NCBI GenBank assembly: GCA_903813345.2
Contig: CAIIXF020000334.1
Coordinates: 1-22,000, forward strand
DNA length: 22,000 nt
Direction of reading: 5' to 3'
Source: Owenia fusiformis
Lineage: Eukaryota > Annelida > Polychaeta > Sabellida > Oweniidae
Under the pieces are notes generated by a model. It worked only from the letters and a program-made list of their open reading frames with translations, had not been told where the DNA came from and searched no databases. How positions within the stretch are numbered: position 1 is the first letter of the stretch; every line of letters begins with the position of its first letter. The translations under genes and the position numbers were made by a program. This document shows positions 1 through 11,400 of this stretch, in pieces.

Positions 1-1316
1 ATCAGAACTATTCAACATAACTATACAACAGAACTATTCAACAGAACTATTCAACAGAAATATACAACAGAACCATTCAACAGAACTATAAAGCAGAACT
101 ATTCAACAGAACTATACAACAGAAATATTCAACAGAACTATACAACAGAACTATACAACAGAACTATTCAACAGAACTATACAACAGAACTATACATCAG
201 AACTCTATACTACAGAACTATACAACGGAACTATTCAACGGAATTATTGAACGGAACTATACAACGGAACTATACAACAGAACTATTCAGCAGAACTATA
301 CAACAGAACTATTCAACAGAACTATACAACAGAACTATTCAACAGTACTATTCAACAGAAATATACAACAGAACTATTCAACAGAACTATAAAGCAGAAC
401 TATTCAACAGAACTATACAACAGAAATATTCTATAGAACTATTCAACAGAACTATACAACAGAAATATTCAACAGAACTATACATCAGAACTATTCAACA
501 GAACTATACATCAGAACTATTCAACAGAACTATACAAGAGAACTATACAACAGAACTATTCAACAGAACTATACATCAGAACTATTCAACAGAACTATTC
601 AACAGAACTATACATCAGAACTATTCAACAGAACTATATAACAGAACTATACAACAGAACTATTCAACAGAAATATACAACAGAACTATTCAACAGAACT
701 ATAAAGCAGAACTATTCAACAGACCTATTCAACAGAAATATTCTATAGAACTATTCAACAGAACTATACATCAGAACTATTCAACAGAACTATTCAACAG
801 AACTATACATCAGAACTATACAACAGAACTATATAACAGAACTATACAACAGAACTATTCAACAGAACTATACAACAGAACTATTCAACAGAGCTATACA
901 TCAGAACTAGTCAACAGAACTATACATCAGAACTATTCAACAGAACTATACATCAGAACTAAACAACAGAACTATTCAACAGAACTATTCAACAGGACTA
1001 TACATCAGAACTATACAACAGAACTATATAACAGAACTATACAAACAGAACTATCCAACAGAACTATTCAACAGAACTATTCAACAGAACTATTCAACAG
1101 AACTATACAACAGAACTATTCATCAGAACTATACAACAGAACTATTCAACAGAACTGTACATCAGAACTATTCAACAGAATTATACATCAGGAACTATTC
1201 AAGAGAACTATACATCAGAACTATACAACAAAACTATTCAACAGAACTATACAACAGAACTATTCAACAGAACTATACAACAGAACTATTCAACAGAACT
1301 ATACATCAGAACTATC
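1..1316. repeat. 13-bp-period minisatellite
   Basis: This is a tandem array of a 13-bp unit close to CAGAACTATTCAA. It alternates with the variants CAGAACTATACAA and CAGAACTATACAT, which gives a common 26-bp dimer. Occasional AAAGCAGAAC, TCTATAGAAC and single-base indel variants break the pattern. The array runs from the window edge, so its true length is unknown, and it ends sharply near 1316 at the truncated Helitron endonuclease relic. Because 13 is not a multiple of 3 and the plus-strand unit has no stop in any phase, a long open frame arises automatically on that strand. It is not evidence of a protein. Confidence 0.95.
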
Positions 1317-2300
1317 CTTTTTGCATCATGTAATCATAAATATTATGTTTTATTCCTATGTCCATTAGATTTTCATTAAAATCACCAACAATGATTATCT
1401 TATCATGTTTCTTGGATACATAAGTCAGAATTTTGTTCATTTCAGTGGTGAATTTTGTCTTTCCAAATTCAGGTTTCTTATATATTGTAATGATTGCTGT
1501 GTATTTGAAGATACTTATTGCATTGTCTAATGAGGATGATATGTTGAAAGACTCTATATTTCCCAAGACAAATTTGTTGTAAATTGCAATTCCACCTTCA
1601 TGATGAGAAATATCTGATGTAATTCTATTTGTTACATAGGGAGGCTGAAATGACTTAATTGCAAGAATGCCATGTACATGTTCATGTCTTAACCATGTTT
1701 CAGTGAGACATATGATATCACAACTTGTTAAATCGGAATTGTACTTCACGTCATCTATGTGTGCTATTAAACCTTGTGTGTTTTGATAGATGATGCTCAA
1801 GTCATTTTTTCTGCACTTGGATATATAGGTATCTCACAAAGTGGCATTTCATCTATAGCTTGTGCCATCTTTTCATCACAATACATGGATTCTGGTTCAT
1901 AATCTATTATGTATAGGCCATCTGATGAGGTAACTCTACTGAATGCAACATATGCTTGTTCACCTGCAAACATATCTTTGCAAGATATTGCCAATCTGTC
2001 AGATGTTTTTCCCTGTAATTTATGTATTGTACAAGCATATGATAAAATCAGTGGAAATTGACGTCTCATGAATCTGCTATTTACTTCATCATTATGTGGT
2101 TCGATACGTGTTGATTCAGTATGGATTTTAGACTTAGTTTTATATCTGCTTTTGATACCTACTTTTGGATTGTCAAATTTAACCCATATAGCTATTGGCA
2201 TGTTGTCTGTGTCATTTTTGAATTCAATATCAGTTACAACTCCAAATGCACAATTAGCATGTCCATCACTAGTACATATGTTTTTTATCAATACAACCAT
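1316..2300 (-). pseudogene. Truncated, frameshifted Helitron relic (helicase C-terminus plus endonuclease N-terminus)
   Basis: Read on the minus strand, 2300-1811 encodes the last part of a PIF1-type helicase. It shows the TIHKLQGKT motif and the QAYVAFSRV motif VI, followed by an Asp/Glu-rich linker. From about 1809 to 1316 comes the start of an EEP endonuclease, with QNTQGL, LTETW and GDFNEN visible. The two halves are in different frames. The break falls in a run of six A (T6 on the plus strand at 1805-1810), where one extra base would restore the frame seen in the complete neighbour. By eye the helicase part is roughly three quarters identical to the complete protein next door and the endonuclease part less, so this is a related older element, not a fresh duplicate. 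It lacks everything upstream of the last helicase motifs and loses the endonuclease C-terminus (the IDH and SDH motifs) at the minisatellite. Non-functional remnant. Confidence 0.85.
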
Positions 2301-2319
2301 TAACTCTTGGTTCTTTAAA

Positions 2320-2410
2320 AATTAGGTCAAATCAAGGACAAATTGTCAATTTCATCTGATTCTGTTGCAGTTGTCTCTTTTTGTTGTCTATTGGCATTTC
2401 ATATTTGGCC
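2320..2410 (-). pseudogene. Possible third scrap of the Helitron helicase-endonuclease linker
   Basis: On the minus strand this stretch gives a short peptide containing YEMPID. After one frame change it reads ATESDEIDNLSLI followed by a stop. The order EMP ... ATE ... DLS/NLS matches the linker between helicase and endonuclease in the complete protein (EEMPELDL ... ATENDLSII) and in the relic beside it. It is short and degenerate and lies just downstream of the complete element's stop and poly(A) signals. The homology is judged by eye only and could be chance. Confidence 0.4.
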
Positions 2411-2424
2411 TCAACACTGTTAGT

Positions 2425-2438
2425 TTTATTTATTTATT
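2425..2438 (-). terminator. Overlapping AATAAA polyadenylation signals
   Basis: Three overlapping AATAAA hexamers on the minus strand (plus-strand TTTATT at 2425-2430, 2429-2434 and 2433-2438) begin five bases after the TAA stop of the large Helitron frame. Their position directly after the stop fits a compact 3' untranslated region. AATAAA is frequent by chance in such AT-rich DNA, so the evidence is mainly placement. Confidence 0.5.
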
Positions 2439-2442
2439 ACCA

Positions 2443-5400
2443 TTATTTTATATTCCGTATAACTACTTTGATCATTTCGTGATCGCTGTAATAGATTGGT
2501 AGAACACAAACATCTACATTGTGTAATGCTTGACTTGCATAAGCATGATCAATACATGTTCCATATTCAGTAGTTGGTACAGCTGGATCAGACAGTAATC
2601 GGTATTTCTTACTTATCAGGAAATCATAAATAGGGTGCTTCTTTTCTGTATTCATCAAATTTTCATTCAAATCACCAACAACAAGAACTTTTTTATGCTT
2701 TTTGTGAACATGATGCAAGATTTTCTCCATTTCTACAACAAATTTTCTTCTAACAATTTGTGGTGACTTATATATTGTTATCATTGCAATGTCTTTAATA
2801 ATGGTTATAGCGTTGTCCAAAGGTGATCTTATGTTGAATGTTTGCAAGTGTCCTAAACTAAATTTATTATAAATTGCAATTCCACCTTCATGGCTTGATG
2901 TATCGGTTACTGTTTCTCTATTAATTATATGTGGAGAATTAAATGTTTCAATCTTAAGAATCTTACACACTTTTTCATGTCTTAGCCATGTTTCTGTTAG
3001 ACACATAATATCACAAGAAGTCAAATCAGTGTTACTCCTAACATCGTTTATATGACCTATCAATCCTTGTGTATTGTGATATATAATACTCAGGTCATTC
3101 TCTGTTGCTATTTCATAATCAGGTAAATATTGAGATAAATCTAACTCTGGCATTTCTTCTAAAGCCTTTGCTGTTTTTTCATCACAATATATATTCCTTG
3201 GGTCATAATCAATTATATAAAGACCTTCAGCAGACGTTACTCTACTAAAAGCAACATATGCCTGGCCTCCTGTAAACATGTTTTTGCAAGAAATTGCTAG
3301 TCTGTCACATGTCTTTCCCTGTAGTTTATGTATAGTACAACCATACGATAAAATCAATGGTAGTTGTCGTCTCATAAATTTGCTGTTGACTTCGTCATTG
3401 TATGGTTCAATACGGATGGAATCAGGGTGATCTTTAGACTGATTTTTATATCTGCTCTTAATACCTACTTTTGGATTATCAAATTTAACCCATACAGCCT
3501 TTGGCATATTGTCTGAATCATTTTCAAATTCAATTGCAGTTACAACACCAAATGCACCATTAGCAAGTCCATCAGCAGTACATATATTTTTTATTAGAAG
3601 AACATGTGCACCAACGCAAATTTGTAATTCATGAGTAAGGGTATCATCCCGACGATTTGGTGCCTTGCCAGTTTTTTTCCATTCTTGACCTTTCAACTTT
3701 GTGTAATCAATTGCTTTCACATTATATATTTTATTATTTGTTGACTTCGAATATGACAATATTCTCTTCCGATTATAATCATTAACATGTACATGCTTTG
3801 AATATATCCTCATCACATCTTCAGGAATTGGTTTCTTCATTATTTCCCTAATGAATTCATCATCTTCAGTTGATAGTTTTTCTCCTTTTTTAAGAACTCT
3901 TATTCTGTTTAAAAATTCAGCATATTTCAGATCTCCTTTTTGTCTCATAATTTCAGTCAGCTCTATTTTCTTGAATTTTTCCCAAGGATTATAATTTGTG
4001 TCATCAGATGTCAGTAAACTTTGCTGCATAACAGGAGGCAATTGATAAAAATCTCCAAATGCTAATATTGAAGTATTACCAAAGTCTGGATGGTTGCTTG
4101 GTTTAATTTGCTGAAGCCTTCCTCGCACTGTATTGAAAAGTCTAACGCTTACCATAGAAATCTCATCAACTATAAGATTCTCTAGAGATTTGAGTCTCAT
4201 TTTTAAGGGAGCTATATCTTTTTCTTCGAGTGGTTTATATGTTGTAGACATAAATCTTGAAGTGATTCGAAATGCTGAATGCAATGTATTGCCATTAATT
4301 TGGAATGCGCTTGTACCTGTTGGACTAGTTAATAGTACACTCAAATCATCTGGATTTTCTAAAAGGTTTCGTAATAAATGAGTTGAAATATAATGAATAC
4401 ATTTGATCAAATGTGTTTTACCTGTTCCTGCTTTTCCACAAATGTGAAGAAATAAAGGTTCAACTTTTTTATGCCACGATAACTCTAGACATCGTTTTCT
4501 TATAAAGTAAAACACTTGTTTTTGCTTAGTATTCATGGTTCTCATTAACTTCATAGCTTCCTCTGTAGGTATTGTATCTGTCTGTAATTCTACAAGACAA
4601 TTCACATTTCCTTTTACTTTTGTTTTTATGTCAATATCAGGCATGTCAGTTTCATCAATTTCATCACATATTGGTTTGATAGTTTCAGAAATACACTCCA
4701 GTCTTTCTCGTTCTTGCTCTGGTGCTAACTGAGACCATGCATTCTCATATGTGTCCTCTTCATTTAATTGTTCTTGTGCAGCATCTAACTCATCACCAGT
4801 TACATCATAAATATTTTTATATTTTGACACAATTTCAGACACTTTCAACAATTTACCTCCATGTTTCTTTTTGCCATATTTAAAATAACCTTCAAATGTT
4901 TCGTATTTATTAGGCTGCAATTCTTGATCACTTCTGTGTGGTAAAAAGAGTTGGAGCATACTATGATAATATTCATCAGGATTAGTGTCCTTTGAGAATT
5001 TAGGGTATCTTATAATAGCAGGAGGACTTTTTAACCGTTTCTGAATATATCCTAAGCCATCGTATAATCGTATCTTTTTAGATGTTTCGGTTTGATTTTC
5101 AAGTACTTCTTCATCATAGTTATATGTTACAACTCTGTAGTATGATGCAAACTCTGCCAAACATAACTCATTAAATTCTACATTCCTTGGTCTTGCAAAA
5201 TATCTTTCAATGATACTTGTAGCCCATATTTTATCTTGCTCATTTTCTTTGTGTTTCCGAATCTGTGAAATTGGTAATGACATTTTGATAGGATTGTTAC
5301 CCACTGGCAGAAATACAGTTTGTCTTGAACATTCTTTAAGATGAAGATTGGTTGCTCTGTACACAGCCTCTTGAGCACTAACTTCTCTATGCTTCATATA

Positions 5401-8400
5401 TTTGTATCCAATCATTTTCATGAGTTTTGAGGCAGATGCATTTTTCTCTTTAGCTTCTTGTTCAGCATCAATTAGATTTTGACTCATTTCACGTTCTTGT
5501 TTTGAAATGTATGATACAATATACACGACACATGAAAATACATCTAGTACATATTGTATGTCCATATTAGCTTCCCATGCTCTCAGAAGGTCGGCATTGT
5601 AGTTATTTATCCACATTTCTTTCACTTTTCTCCTCAAAAATATAGTTTTCTTTCTTTTACTTGTCAAAACTCGAATAGCTTTTTCATATTTCTGCATTGT
5701 TAATCCTGGATATGCCTTTTCAAAAATTTCAGTTAATTTCATTTCAGCATAATCTTCTGACAGAAAGAACTCCCACAGAGACTGAATAATACCTTCAGCT
5801 ACTTTTGTTGGCATACTATCTACTGCTTCATCAGAATCATTGTCATCAACAATAAATGTTTTGTCAGATGGGAGTTTCGGGAAGTGAAATCTACAACTTG
5901 CTTTTTTATTTTTCTTACAACTTTTGGAATGATTTTTGCTGTGAGTTTGAACTTCATTAACTAACTTGTTCAAATCAGGATCATTTTTTTCATTTGGCAG
6001 TTCACAAGTGATATATCTATCAATGAATTCCTCAACATCTGACTCTTTTGATTTACCATAAATTGGAGCATTCTCAATCCAAATTAAGCAATGCACATGA
6101 GGCGATCCTCTCATTTGAAACTCAACACGGTAAAACATATCTTTTATTCTACCAATTGGTTCTGCTGGTGATTTCAACACATCATTCATGAATCTTCTCC
6201 ATCTGTTATCAAACATTCTCGCAACAGTAACTGGATTATCTCTGATAAATTCACATCGTTCTGTTTTTGTTATTTCATCTGGCAAACGTGGGTCATTATT
6301 TTGTTTAAGAATTGTTTCAATAACCTCATTCCATTTCAAATCTGCTGATGAAAATGAACAAAACCATGTTGGTGGTCCAAGTTGTCTTATCATTGCAAAT
6401 AAATCTTTCTGTACATGTTGCCAATATGGTGGTGTGCCACGGATTGGTTGCAGATAGTGATGACCAACATTTTTACGGCAAAGCTTTTCACTCTTTTCCT
6501 TACTAATGATATCATCAGCTGTTATTACATTACCACTTGTTGACTTTTCTGTTATTTTTCTGAGGTTGATACTCACTTTAGATAGTATATTCTGAAGTTC
6601 ACTCAGATATTGGGCATAAAATATATATTGAGTATTTTTAGCAAATCGTAAGTCCGCAGAGAATAACCTATTGCCAAAATATTTGTTTGCTGACAATTTC
6701 TTTTCTCTTTTTTCAGAATTAGTATTTTTTCCATTTGGAAATAAAGTTGGGAATGAAAGTGCTTCATTATTCTTTTCCTGAAGAATACGTATTGGCTTGT
6801 TGTTTTCTCCTGGTGCTAGGCAATATATCTTGTCAAGATGTGTGTCAAGAATGTGTTGGGCAATATCATCAGGTTGCATACAAGTATCAAATACAATATT
6901 CTGTATATCATTCCTAGTGTCATTTTCGAGGTTTTCTGTACTAGTTTGTTTTTGATCACAGTCAGTCTCAGTTGGATTAAGTTCACATTTACTCCAATGT
7001 CCTTTTTTATCTTCTTCACTTAAAATTTCAGGTGGTATTGAATCTACGAAATCATCCAATATTTCAATATCTTTATATTGCTCATTGTTCTGCTTAAGAT
7101 ATTCAAGTGCTTTTTTTACTTTAGAAATACTGACAGACTTATATAAGTAGTGACCCTTATACTCTAGTTTGCGTTTAAGTTTGACTGTCAAAAGTTGTTC
7201 ATCACTAATTGGTCTTGGTAAAGCTTTAATGTTTTCTTCGGCATTACTTGATACAGATATGACAGGACCATTCATACCAGATTGTCCTCCTCTAGGTAAT
7301 TGTACTATTTTCATAAAAGGTAAACGTAGTGATACTAAATGTCGTTCAAGCACATTCAAACTTTTCAGTTCGGGCGGCGTAGACGATACAATCATTTTGT
7401 TGCTAAAAGCTGTTGGTGGAATGTTACCTTTTTTAAAGTGTACATGACAGTTGTGGCATATCCATACTTTGCTTTTAGGTGATTTACAGAGTGTACAACT
7501 TTGTTTGCATGACTTTCCTTTCTTGTGTAAATATACTTTTGAAACACACTTTTTTTCTTCCTCTTGAGATAATTTCGAATAGGTATTTTCTTTGTAGGAA
7601 AGCACTTGATTTTTAAAAAGCAATCTGTGACAAACCACACAAATATAGTTTAGTCCATCATTCATTGTTTGTTTGAATTCATGAATAACTCTTTCAATAC
7701 TTTCCCTTTGAGCTTTTTTGTTGTCATATTTTTGTTTGCTTTTTTGCATCTTTTTTTGTTGAAAGTCTAGATCGGATTCATATTTTTGCTTGCTTTGTTG
7801 TTTCACTTTTTGTTGAAAGTCTAGATCAAATTCATATCTTTGTTGGCTTTGTTGTTTCTTTTTTTGCCTAAAGTCTGGATCTAATTCGTACATTTGTTTA
7901 CTTTTTTGTCTACTTTGCTGCTTCACACGCTCTTGAAAGTCAATATCAGATTGATACTTTTGTCTATTTCGCTGCTTCACACTCTCTTGAAAGTCAATAT
8001 CAGATTGATACTTTTGTCTATTTCGCTGCTTCACACTCTCTTGAAAGTCAATATCAGATTGATACTTTTGTCTATTTCGCTGCTTCACACTCTCTTGAAA
8101 GTCAATATCAGATTGATACTTTTGTCTATTTCGCTGCTTCACACTCTCTTGAAAGTCAATATTATGTGCATATTTTGTTTTACTTTGGCTCTTCATAGCA
8201 TGTTTAATCTCAGGTGTAGAAGCATATTTCTCTTTACTATATTCAATTTTTTCCTTTTTAAAAGATTCATTAGAAGTATACTTTTTCTTCTGAAGTATTT
8301 TGCTCTTGTATTTCTTTTGATCTGACTTGGACAATTTTCTCAATCTGGCTTTATCAATATCTGAGAAAATATCATTTTTGCAATCTCCAGTGAACTGGTC

Positions 8401-11400
8401 ATATTCAGACATGTTTTCTTTGGCATGAACAGTGTTTTCAGTTGAATACATTCTGTCTTTATCACAATTTCCAGGAGCTAACTGGCCACATATGTATTTT
8501 AATTTACAAAGATCAACATACGATTCTTTGATTGGACCAACAGCATTTTGCTCACTATTTGATAAATGTTCTCCAACTTTAGATTCTTTACTGTTCTGTA
8601 TATCAGTATTTTCTGTAAAGTTTAATTTTCTTTTGCAAGATTTCTTTTCATTTGACTCTGGAGACATGTGGGATGAATCACTAACATTCATGTTTTTTAT
8701 TTCATTTTTGCCTGGGTCATTTTTACATTTTAGCCTGCTGGATATTGTTTCATTTGATATTTTAGGTTCACACACTGGGTCTTGTATTTCATAAGATCTT
8801 GCACATTCTATCAATGTTATACCATCAACAGAAAAGTAGTTTTTAGTATTAGCTCGGTCTCGTATATTATCTGATAGGGATTCAGCTGTGTTCCATATAT
8901 ATTTAGTCATCTCTTCAAAAGAATCTGATACGTGTACAGTTGCTTTTCCAAAATCATAACTTCTTCCTTGTTTATCTCTACAATGGGGATCGAATGAATA
9001 ATACATTGTATTTCTTTTTGTGACACACATTGTTGCATTGAAGAATGTTACAAGACAAGAGTCATGATCAGTAAGAGCTTGATCTATAGCTTGGTGTATT
9101 GACAATCCGTGGTCATCGTCGTCATAATTCCAATATTCCAACTGCCCTTGTATTGGATCGGATCTGAATTTGAAAATGTTATCATTACAACTTATATTCT
9201 TTGGAATATCATATATACATAGGTAACCAGTAGGAGTCGGATTCATTTCTATGATATCTGTGTAAAGAACATTGCCTCTGTATAGTACATCGTCGATAAA
9301 TGTAGTATCAATATTACGGTACGATTCATTTTGTAACATCATAAGAAAAGTCAATGAATTTGCAAAACATTGTTTGCCTCCACCAATACTGTCAAATACA
9401 TCATCATTTTGAGCCATGGTTCCTTGAATTACTTCGTGTACATTATTGCTTTGCACATCAGATATTACATCATAATGGTTTTGACTCGAATGATCCAAGT
9501 ATATGCATCTATTAACAAATTCTTTACCGAATATGGACCAGCTATTTTTCCTTTCATAAATTACTATCTTCATTTCATACAGATGACATGCTGTCGCTAT
9601 TTCTATATCGGTTCCCCATACAGAACATTTATTCATATTTCTTGATTTGATATGCATTTTTAATTCTACATCTGTTATTCCTCTTGATTTGTAAATATAG
9701 TCTTGGGCATCCTGTTGATTTCTATGTGCAACAATACTTTGTCTTATTGCAATATGGTTTGTTTCATCATTTGAAATGCAATATGATATAGCTCTAAAGA
9801 GACAATTGCCATCACCAGTAATATTTTTTAAACATTTCGGCTTCATGTGTCTAAGTTCAACATTCTCACATACAGGATCATTGGTTCTATGTGAATATTT
9901 CAGATTGTTGATGTTACATAGATGCACTTTATCATGATTTTGAATAGGAGTAAAATTCCCAATAGGTCTACTTTCATTTGTCTCAGTTATTGATATCTCA
10001 TTGGAACTATCGACGATTTTGTCATTTGATTTATTTCTGGAGTGTTCAGGCTTGTAACCACCACTTTGACATTCCTCATTACTCGTATAATCAACTTCAT
10101 CTTGGTTTATATGAATTTCAATTGGAGGGACACGTATGCAGTCATTGCTAAAAATGTCTTCCATATCTTGAAGAATGTTACGAAAGTATGGATCTTCATA
10201 TTTACTTTCTAGCTTTGTGTTTTCTTCATTGTTTTGTGTTTCATATTTGTCTACATTAATTGGTGGCACACGTACAGAATCATCATATAAATACTGTTCG
10301 AGATCATGAATTTCTGATAAATCTTGTTTTGGCACTGATGTCAGAGGACTTCTACTAGAACAATGTTTGTTTTTTCTGATGTAATTTTTTCTTCCATGTT
10401 TACGGCTTGATCTTCGAATCATTGGTTGGCAAGAGTTCTGCACACATTTTTCTGAAACATGTTTGCTTCTCATTTTCATACAAGATTTTCTTTTTTGCTT
10501 CAGATATGTAGCCTTATTCTGTTTTCTAACAGCATTTTTGCAGACTTTTTTCAAATATTTAAGCTTAGCAATAGTTCTGTTTTTAATATTTGCAAGACTG
10601 TCAGACAAAGAGGTAGCTTTCCTTTGAAGGGCAATGGACACATCCAGTAAACGACAGTTTTCCTCACTTTTGCATGGAGTACTTCTAAATTCAAATTTTC
10701 TTGTAACTACATGAGATGTAAGATTTATGGCCTTTGAGCTTTTCGCTGTAACATGTTTTGACTTTGGGTCATTAAACTTTATGTGATTCTCATACATTAC
10801 AGACCTGCGGTAAGATTCTTCTATCAGAGCATGTGATAGGACATTCTTAGATAGACAATTGTACCTGACTCTTGTTATCAATGCCTTGATTTTATGCTCT
10901 AGAGATATAAGTTCTAAGTCATTTAAGTCAAAGTCATTCATCACTTTTACGAGTTCATTCAGACAAAGTCTCATTCTGCACAATTCATCTTTTTCTTCTC
11001 GATCTAATGCACCAACATTCATAAATGTATACTTCAACAGTACATACTTCTGATAAATACATTCAATTTCATGGTTGAAAATGCTTGTGCTGTGTTCTCT
11101 TGCTGCCATGACATGTCCAAGTTTTGTTTCATCTGATATGGTTATATTTTCATCAAGCTTGGTTTTGTTACAAACTTTTGACTCAATTTCCTTTTTTGAT
11201 TTCAAGTATTGTTTCATACTGATTTGACGTACATATGTTGCTAAATGTTTTGGTGCTTTCTTTTCCTGGCTTAACAATGTATGAACAGATGGCATCTCAA
11301 ATGAATTTTCAAATTGTGCGATGTTTGCATCCTCTATTCTTTCTACATTTCTTAAGACAGTATTGCTTGGAGACTCGTACATGGTATTATAAAGGACACC

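Noticed and set aside
1-1316. CRISPR-like array
   Set aside because: The 13-bp repeats are contiguous with no unique spacers, and the context is eukaryotic.
247-1368. 373-codon plus-strand open frame with a 13-residue repeat (NRTIQQNYSTELF-like)
   Set aside because: It is the automatic translation of a 13-bp minisatellite whose plus-strand unit contains no stop in any phase; all three plus frames are open in principle, and the frame ends soon after the array does.
7894-8325. Plus-strand hydrophobic Leu/Ile-rich repeat frame
   Set aside because: It is the complement of the 54-bp coding repeat of the Helitron gene, whose minus-strand reading is supported by conserved domains on both sides.
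9360-9400. Herpesvirus insertion suggested by the tegument-protease-like domain
   Set aside because: The domain lies inside a continuous Helitron frame with OTU upstream and Rep/helicase downstream; no viral structural or replication gene is present. Shared fold, not a viral integration.
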